From: Limisphaerales bacterium
GTDB lineage: Bacteria; Verrucomicrobiota; Verrucomicrobiia; Limisphaerales; UBA1100
Assembly: GCA_014382585.1 (NCBI GenBank)
Contig: JACNJL010000017.1
Coordinates: 1-64,000, forward strand
Reading direction: 5' to 3'
DNA: 64,000 bases
Made by a program: the position numbers and the translations under genes
Shown here: one piece after another, positions 59,019 to 64,000 of the stretch
Layout: each line of letters opens with the position of its first letter
Position numbering within the stretch: position 1 is the first letter of the stretch
Notes under the pieces: model-generated
What the model was told of the DNA's origin: nothing
Database searches by the model: none
The model's input: the letters and a program-made list of their open reading frames with translations, nothing else

Positions 59019-61225
59019 CACGAGAGATTCACGGGGTCAATGTCGATGGTCAAGGTTACGTCGTCGGGCAAAGTGAGTTGGGCGTCAATGAGGGCGAGGT
59101 GGCGGCTGAGGGCGCTCATTTGGCCGAGGCGCAGCATAATTTGGTAGCGATAAAAATTTTCCGCGCGCAGCAGCGGCGCGGGCGCGGGGCCGGCGATGAC
59201 GAGGTCCGGCAATTTCGGAGCTAATTTTTCTAACTCACGTTTGATGTGGTCGGCGGAGAATTTGACTTTGTCTTCATTGCGGCCGCGGATGGTGAGCAAT
59301 GCCGCGCGCGTGAAGGGAGGATACAAAAGCTGTTCGCGAAATTCCATTTCGGTTTCGAAGTAGCCCTCAAAATCGTGGCGACGCGCAAACTGAATGGCCG
59401 GATGCACCGGCGAAAAAGTTTGCACCACGACTTCCCCTTCCACATCCCCACGCCCGGCGCGCCCAGCCACTTGGGTGAGCAATTGGAACGTGCGCTCGCC
59501 CGCGCGGAAATCAGCGAGATGCAAACTGGTGTCCGCGTACACAATGCCCACGAGCGTGACGCGCGGGAAGTGCAGGCCTTTGGCGATCATTTGTGTGCCG
59601 ACGAGGATATCAATTTTGCCGCGCCGAAAGTCGCCGAGGATGCGGCGAAAATCGTCCTTGCGCTTGAGCGCGTCCGAGTCCATTCGGCATACGTTAGCGT
59701 CGGGAAAGAGCTTGCGCAAAACGTCCTCCACTTTCTCCGTGCCGAGCCCGTGAAACCGAATCTTGGGCGAGCGGCATTTTTCATTTGGGCATCGCTGCGG
59801 CGCGCGGTCTTGATGGCCGCAGATGTGACAGCGCAGCGTTTGTTCGCGGCGATGGTATGTGAGTGAGAGGCTGCAATTCGGGCACTCGGCCACGAGCCCG
59901 CAATCGGGGCACTGCATTGAGGTCGCAAAGCCGCGGCGATTGAGAAATAAAATAGTTTGCTCGTTGGCCTCGAGCCGATGGTGAATGGCGTCCTTGAGCC
60001 GCTGCGAAAAAATCGGCGGCCCTTTGTCGCCTTTGGATTTTTCCGTGCGCATATCCTGCACGCGCACGAGCGGCATCCGTTTGTCGTCCACGCGGCTCGG
60101 CATTTCGAGCAGCGTGTATTTGCCACGCTTGGCGTTGTGATAACTTTCCAGCGAAGGCGTGGCCGAACCAAGCACTACCGTTGCCTCCTCGCGCTGGCCG
60201 CGCACCACCGCCAGATCGCGCGCGTGATAGCGCGGGGCTTCCTCCTGTTTGTAGGAATGTTCGTGTTCCTCGTCCACAATGATGAGCCCCAGCGGCTCCA
60301 CCGGCGCGAAGATGGCCGAGCGCGCGCCGATGACTATCTTCGCGCGGCCTTGCCGTATCTTGTGCCATTCGTCGTGGCGCTCGCCCGCGGACAAATGACT
60401 GTGCAGCACCGCCACCAAAGTCTGCAACGGCCCGCTGCTAAATCGCGCCTTAAACCGTTCCACCGTCTGCGGCGTCAGCGAAATTTCCGGCACCAAAACA
60501 ATGGCCCCTTTCCCTTCCTCCAAAGCCCGAGTGATGGCTTGCAAATAAACCTCTGTCTTCCCACTTCCTGTCACTCCGTGCAAAAGAAAAAACTTCCCAC
60601 TTCCCGCAATAATTTTTTCCAACGCCTCGGCTTGTTCGGAGTTGAGTTTTAATGGCTCAGTGGGAACGATTTGTTCGTTGGCGTAGGGGTCGCGCTCGGT
60701 GATTTGTGGGGCGATCTCGATGAGGTTTTTGTCTTCGAGCTTGCGGACGGTTTGGGCGGTGGTGCCAGTGAGGCGCAGTAATTCTTGCAGCGCAATCGAC
60801 TGATGCTCCTCGATGACGTGATAAATTTCTGTCTGCCGTTTGGTTAACGAGTTGATGCTATCTGCGCCGGGCAGCACGCGGGCAAAGAGGCGTTCACGCC
60901 AGCCGTCCTGTTCTTTGCGGATGGCGTCGGGCAGCACGCTTTTGAGAGCGGTTTCGGGCGCGCAGCAATAGTAATCAGCCATCCACCGCGCCAACTCGAG
61001 CACGCGCGGGGTCACCAGCGATTGCGCACCGATGATTTTGAGGATGGGTTTGAGCGTATCGAATGTGGACGACTCCGCCAGCGCCGTCACACAGCCGAGC
61101 ACCTGCCGTCTGCCGAAGGGCACTTTTACGCGCGTGCCCACCTCAATGCGGCCGGCGAATTCCGGCGGGATGAGGTAATCAAATTCCCTGCGCAGGGCAA
61201 TCTCGAGTGTCACGCGCGCAACCAC
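59018..61225 (-). CDS. priA: Primosomal protein N' (replication restart helicase)
   Basis: A 735-aa superfamily 2 helicase that reloads the replisome at stalled forks. Order: 3'BD domain (1-110), winged helix, Walker A HGVTGSGKTEV (near 225), DEEHEHSYKQ box (near 330), zinc-binding cysteines (CPDCGLVAECPNC, then CHICG and CPNEKC, near 430-480) and helicase motif V/VI (GTQMIAKGLHFPRVTLVG, LTQVAGRAGR). GTG start. Divergent from the lytic transglycosylase gene; couples downstream to the glycosyltransferase. Confidence 0.96.
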   Translation of the reverse strand: MVARVTLEIALRREFDYLIPPEFAGRIEVGTRVKVPFGRRQVLGCVTALAESSTFDTLKPILKIIGAQSLVTPRVLELARWMADYYCCAPETALKSVLPDAIRKEQDGWRERLFARVLPGADSINSLTKRQTEIYHVIEEHQSIALQELLRLTGTTAQTVRKLEDKNLIEIAPQITERDPYANEQIVPTEPLKLNSEQAEALEKIIAGSGKFFLLHGVTGSGKTEVYLQAITRALEEGKGAIVLVPEISLTPQTVERFKARFSSGPLQTLVAVLHSHLSAGERHDEWHKIRQGRAKIVIGARSAIFAPVEPLGLIIVDEEHEHSYKQEEAPRYHARDLAVVRGQREEATVVLGSATPSLESYHNAKRGKYTLLEMPSRVDDKRMPLVRVQDMRTEKSKGDKGPPIFSQRLKDAIHHRLEANEQTILFLNRRGFATSMQCPDCGLVAECPNCSLSLTYHRREQTLRCHICGHQDRAPQRCPNEKCRSPKIRFHGLGTEKVEDVLRKLFPDANVCRMDSDALKRKDDFRRILGDFRRGKIDILVGTQMIAKGLHFPRVTLVGIVYADTSLHLADFRAGERTFQLLTQVAGRAGRGDVEGEVVVQTFSPVHPAIQFARRHDFEGYFETEMEFREQLLYPPFTRAALLTIRGRNEDKVKFSADHIKRELEKLAPKLPDLVIAGPAPAPLLRAENFYRYQIMLRLGQMSALSRHLALIDAQLTLPDDVTLTIDIDPVNLS

Positions 61226-61315
61226 ACCAGCAGTTTCGCCGCGCCCCGTTGCGGGGGCGAGCCCAATGAATTAACAGACCTCGACGCCGCGCCGTTCTTC
61301 GCCTAAAAGGGCCGT

Positions 61316-61867
61316 GTGAAGGTGCGGACTTGGATTATTATCCTGATCGTGCTGGCGATAGACGCTGGCATTCTGTGGTGGTGGCAGGGCTATCGACTGG
61401 CGCGCAGTCAGGATTCCGTGATTCGCGCCGCGGCCGAGCATTACGATGTGGCCCCCGCGCTGGTGAAAGCCGTGGTGTGGCGCGAGAGTCGCTTTGATGC
61501 CGATGCGCGCGGCACTTCCGGAGAGTTGGGCCTAATGCAAATCCGCGCTGCTGCTGCCGGCGAATGGGCCGAGGCTGCGGGCATCACCGACTTTCACCAT
61601 GCCCACCTCCTCAACGCCACCAGCAATACGCTTTGCGGCGCGTGGTATTTGCACAAACTCATCAACCGCTATCAGCATACCGATGACCCCATCGCTTACG
61701 CGCTGGCCGATTACAACGCCGGCCGTTCAAATGTACTGAAGTGGAACAACGACGTAGCGGAAACCAACAGTGTTGCGTTTATTGAAAATATTGATTTCCC
61801 GACCACCAAAGATTACGTGAAAGCCGTGAAAGCTAAATTTGAGGAATATCAGGGGCAGCTTGAGTAA
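61316..61867 (+). CDS. Membrane-anchored lytic transglycosylase (Slt domain)
   Basis: A 183-aa protein with GTG start and an N-terminal anchor helix (residues 5-25, IIILIVLAIDAGILWWW). The Slt domain shows the catalytic Glu57 in VVWRESRFDADARG, then GELGLMQIRAAAAGEWAE, CGAWYLHKLI and DYNAGRSN. It cleaves peptidoglycan to 1,6-anhydromuropeptides. Divergent from priA, convergent with the DUF374 gene. Confidence 0.9.
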   Translation: MKVRTWIIILIVLAIDAGILWWWQGYRLARSQDSVIRAAAEHYDVAPALVKAVVWRESRFDADARGTSGELGLMQIRAAAAGEWAEAAGITDFHHAHLLNATSNTLCGAWYLHKLINRYQHTDDPIAYALADYNAGRSNVLKWNNDVAETNSVAFIENIDFPTTKDYVKAVKAKFEEYQGQLE

Positions 61868-61894
61868 ACGTAAAAAATCAAACCGCCGCTACTT

Positions 61895-62590
61895 TCAATC
61901 CTCCGTCAACGCATCCATCCGTTCCTGCAACAACCGGCGCGCCGCTTCACGTTCAATTTCATCCGCGTCACGTGGCACGCGCACCATTTCGCCAATGCGA
62001 ATGTGGCAATGGGAAAAAGGGAGCGGCAATTTGAACACGTCCCAACTTTTGAATTCTTTTTTCCATCCGACAGTTGCCGAGACGGGCACGATGGGGAGGC
62101 CGGAAATTTGCGCGAGCATTAGTGCGCCCGGCTGCACCTCATAGCGCGGACCGCGCGGACCGTCGGGGGTGATGGCAAAATCGTAGCCGCGTTTGGCCCA
62201 TGTGGTCAGCTCGCGCAATGCCTGCGCGCCTCGTCGGCTGGAGGAGCCGAGCACTGGTTGAATGCCGTGATACTTCATCACTCGCGCGAGGATGGCGCCG
62301 TCCTTGCTCGCACTCACCAACGCGGCCAACCGGCGGTGCGGTTGGCGGGCAAGAAAATATTTCCGGTATGCCGGAGGCGCCAGCAGCAACCGGTTATGCC
62401 ACAGGCTGAAGATGACCTGTTGATTCCCAATCGTCGACAACGTGTCGGAGGCGTCCTCAAGATCCAGTCTCCACGTGCTGTCAAACAGGCGGGTGACGCT
62501 GTGGGCTGCCGTTGCTGCCAGCGCGCCATGCCAGCGAAGGGGGTTCGGAACCCCTACCTCGGATTTACGGTTGCGGGCGGCCGTACTCAT
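61895..62590 (-). CDS. DUF374/LPLAT-like acyltransferase
   Basis: A 231-aa protein of the lysophospholipid acyltransferase superfamily, DUF374 branch: IFSLWHNRLLLAPPAY (the H-x4-D motif is modified), LVSASKDGAILARVM, VLGSSSRRGAQALREL, AITPDGPRGPRYEVQPG. Some members act in lipid A/Kdo2-lipid IV acylation. Its ATG overlaps the ruvA stop (ATGA), so it is co-translated with the Holliday-junction genes. Confidence 0.85.
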   Translation of the reverse strand: MSTAARNRKSEVGVPNPLRWHGALAATAAHSVTRLFDSTWRLDLEDASDTLSTIGNQQVIFSLWHNRLLLAPPAYRKYFLARQPHRRLAALVSASKDGAILARVMKYHGIQPVLGSSSRRGAQALRELTTWAKRGYDFAITPDGPRGPRYEVQPGALMLAQISGLPIVPVSATVGWKKEFKSWDVFKLPLPFSHCHIRIGEMVRVPRDADEIEREAARRLLQERMDALTED

Positions 62591-63183
62591 TTACCTTTTT
62601 GCAATGCAGCCCGCACCAGCGCATCCACCGGCTGATCCGGCCCGAGCATTGCGATGGCAGCGCGGATGGCGTCTTGCGCGTCCTTTGGCTTGGAGCCCAG
62701 CGCGATGAGCGCGGAGATGGCGTCAGCCATTTTTTGGTCATCGGCGTTAGTGAGGGCATTCGGATCCCGATCCGCTTCGTCACCGAGTTTGTCTTTTAAT
62801 TCCACGACAATGCGTTCGGCGGTTTTTTTGCCAACCCCACTGATACATGAAAGCGCCTTCACATCGCCGTTGGCGACAGCCGCACGGAAGGCCGCAGGCG
62901 TGGTGCCGCTCAACACATTGAGCGCCAGTTTCGGGCCGATGCCGCTTACGTGGCGGATGAGCAATCTGAAAAGGTCGCGCTCAGTCTCGGTGCTGAAGCC
63001 GTACAGCACGTGCGCATCATCGCGGATGGCCAAATGCGTCAGCAGTGTTACTTCGCCGCCGGGCATTGGCAGCTTGTCGAAGGACGACAACGGGATGAGT
63101 ACTTCGTAACCTACGCCGTTCACATCGATGACCACTTGCGTGGGCAGCGCTTCGGTGAGTTTACCTTTGAGAAATGAAATCAT
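62587..63183 (-). CDS. ruvA: Holliday junction branch migration protein RuvA
   Basis: A 198-aa protein. Domain I (OB fold) begins MISFLKGKLTEALPTQVVID; domain II has helix-hairpin-helix motifs (LIRHVSGIGPKLALNVLSG and LSCISGVGKKTAERIVVELK); domain III is at the C-terminus (SALIALGSKPKDAQDAIRAA). It tetramerises on the junction and binds RuvB. ruvB is not in this window. It lies 9 nt after ruvC. Confidence 0.97.
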   Translation of the reverse strand: MISFLKGKLTEALPTQVVIDVNGVGYEVLIPLSSFDKLPMPGGEVTLLTHLAIRDDAHVLYGFSTETERDLFRLLIRHVSGIGPKLALNVLSGTTPAAFRAAVANGDVKALSCISGVGKKTAERIVVELKDKLGDEADRDPNALTNADDQKMADAISALIALGSKPKDAQDAIRAAIAMLGPDQPVDALVRAALQKGK

Positions 63184-63192
63184 CCGCGGTCG

Positions 63193-63777
63193 TTATAATT
63201 TCTGCGCGGGGCCGATGGCAAAACGTTTGTTCAAATGGGCGTACGTAATCGCCAGGGCCAGCGCGTCAGCCGCATCGGGCGCGGGCAATTCCTCGAGCGC
63301 CAACATACGTTGCACCATTTTGGCCACTGCAAGTTTCTGCGCGTTGCCGTGGCCCACGATGGATTGCTTCACCTTGCGCGGTGCGATTTCATAAATCTCC
63401 AGCCCACCCTCCGCGATGGCCGCCATCGCCGCCCCGCGTGCCTCGCCCATAATGAGCGCGGTCTTTGGGTTTTGCGCGTAAAACAATCCCTCAATTGCGC
63501 ACACCGTGGGCCGGTGCGCGGCAATGATTTCGCGCAATTTTTTGGAAATAGCCACAAGGCATTCACTGCGGCTCCATTTTGGCGGACACTGAATCGTGCC
63601 TTGCGCCAGTGTTTCAGGATTTTTTTTGTCCGATCGAACAACGCCAAACCCAGTACCGCGCAGCGAAGGATCCACGCCAAGAATGAGCGAATGATGGGTA
63701 AATTTTTGAGGCGTCGCAGCTTTCTTACCGCTCACGCGTTCCTGCAATTGTTCAAACTGGCGTGCCGAAATGCCCAC
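63193..63777 (-). CDS. ruvC: Crossover junction endodeoxyribonuclease RuvC
   Basis: A 194-aa Holliday-junction resolvase. Catalytic acids are Asp36 (ILGVDPSLRGTGFGV), Glu96 (AIEGLFYAQNPKTAL), Asp168 and Asp171 (APDAADALALA). It carries about 30 extra N-terminal residues (ARQFEQLQERVSGKKA) before the nuclease core, absent from E. coli-type RuvC. No alternative ATG or good start was found that removes all of them, so the extension may be real. Followed by ruvA. Confidence 0.95.
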   Translation of the reverse strand: MGISARQFEQLQERVSGKKAATPQKFTHHSLILGVDPSLRGTGFGVVRSDKKNPETLAQGTIQCPPKWSRSECLVAISKKLREIIAAHRPTVCAIEGLFYAQNPKTALIMGEARGAAMAAIAEGGLEIYEIAPRKVKQSIVGHGNAQKLAVAKMVQRMLALEELPAPDAADALALAITYAHLNKRFAIGPAQKL

Positions 63778-63786
63778 GGCGGCAGC

Positions 63787-64000
63787 CTAATCTTTCCTGG
63801 GCTTCGGAGCGAGCTTGGAAGTGATTTCCCCACACTTCATCAACGCCAGCAAAGGATACGCCGTGCCGCTGTAGGTGATATAGTGAAACTTGTCGGTATT
63901 GAGCGAGCGCGTCCACCATCGGCCGCTGGCGCGTTGGTTAGCGAGCAGCCAGCGCACGGCTTTTTGCAAACGCGCATCCTTCGCGGGCACGCCCGCATCG
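63787..64000 (-). CDS. C-terminal end of a prenyltransferase/squalene-cyclase repeat protein (partial)
   Basis: The last 70 or so codons of a gene that continues beyond the window. The pattern KAVRWLLANQRASGRWWTRS, then HYITYSGTAYPLLAL, is the QW/terpene-cyclase-type repeat with the YITYSGT end common in PVC secreted repeat proteins. The start is outside the window. It ends 9 bp upstream of ruvC on the same strand, so it may be the first gene seen of that operon. Confidence 0.7.
   Translation of the reverse strand, partial: DAGVPAKDARLQKAVRWLLANQRASGRWWTRSLNTDKFHYITYSGTAYPLLALMKCGEITSKLAPKPRKD

Overview
The window looks like chromosomal DNA from a Verrucomicrobiota bacterium or a close PVC-superphylum relative, probably one that degrades polysaccharides. 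This is an inference from gene content. The markers are three DUF1501 proteins, a planctomycete-type cytochrome c/DUF1549/DUF1553 protein, a TIGR02604-like dehydrogenase, DUF1080, ThuA, a Tat-exported Gfo/Idh/MocA oxidoreductase, FG-GAP/ASPIC proteins and two sialate O-acetylesterases. The DNA is mostly GC-rich. Many genes lack a clear Shine-Dalgarno sequence, and GTG or TTG starts are common. No phage, CRISPR array, rRNA operon or intact transposase was seen.

Layout. 0.1-2.7 kb: repeats, then an FHA-ABC transporter. 2.9-6.5 kb: tRNA-Gly, a Dabb protein, recA coupled to a FIST sensor gene, and trmB. 6.5-10.8 kb: a minus-strand operon lptF-FHA-accA-manA-yvlD. 10.9-19.6 kb: tRNA-Phe, a cysteine-less FmdB-like protein, a giant FG-GAP/ASPIC protein divergent from a YfhO-type membrane protein, and a DUF1501 gene. 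19.6-26.4 kb: a probable glycosyltransferase, a second DUF1501 gene, then a rearranged segment with a dioxygenase between two repeat copies, the tail of a lost SDR gene, a cupin, and a lipoprotein gene between 91-bp direct repeats; DUF1080, a YiiX-like hydrolase and slyX follow. 26.5-34.9 kb: secreted oxidoreductases, esterases and an Ntn-type DUF1028 hydrolase. 35-36.8 kb: an AT-richer gene of unknown function. 36.9-46.6 kb: an acyltransferase, a two-component system with a pectate-lyase-like gene, ThuA, a decayed sulfatase, and Gfo/Idh/MocA-YceI-DUF2062. 46.6-52.4 kb: a minus-strand FG-GAP, PSCyt1/DUF1549/DUF1553, DUF1501 cluster. 52.7-64 kb: housekeeping and envelope genes (xerD-type recombinase, purC, a surface-polysaccharide cassette, priA, a lytic transglycosylase, a DUF374 acyltransferase, ruvA, ruvC).

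How the genes fit together. Housekeeping genes for recombination and repair (recA, ruvA, ruvC, priA, a Xer recombinase), lipid and envelope synthesis (accA, lptF, plsC-like, DUF374, flippase) and purine synthesis (purC) alternate with accessory genes for exported glycan-modifying enzymes. The accessory parts are full of short dispersed palindromic repeats of at least five families. Several of these sit exactly at gene ends or at breakpoints beside gene remnants. I did not find an obvious new defence or mobile system. The best leads are the covarying hairpin repeats, the repeat-bounded rearrangement at 22.1-24.5 kb, the duplicated lptF start with a predicted leader peptide, and the orphan protein at 34978-36825.
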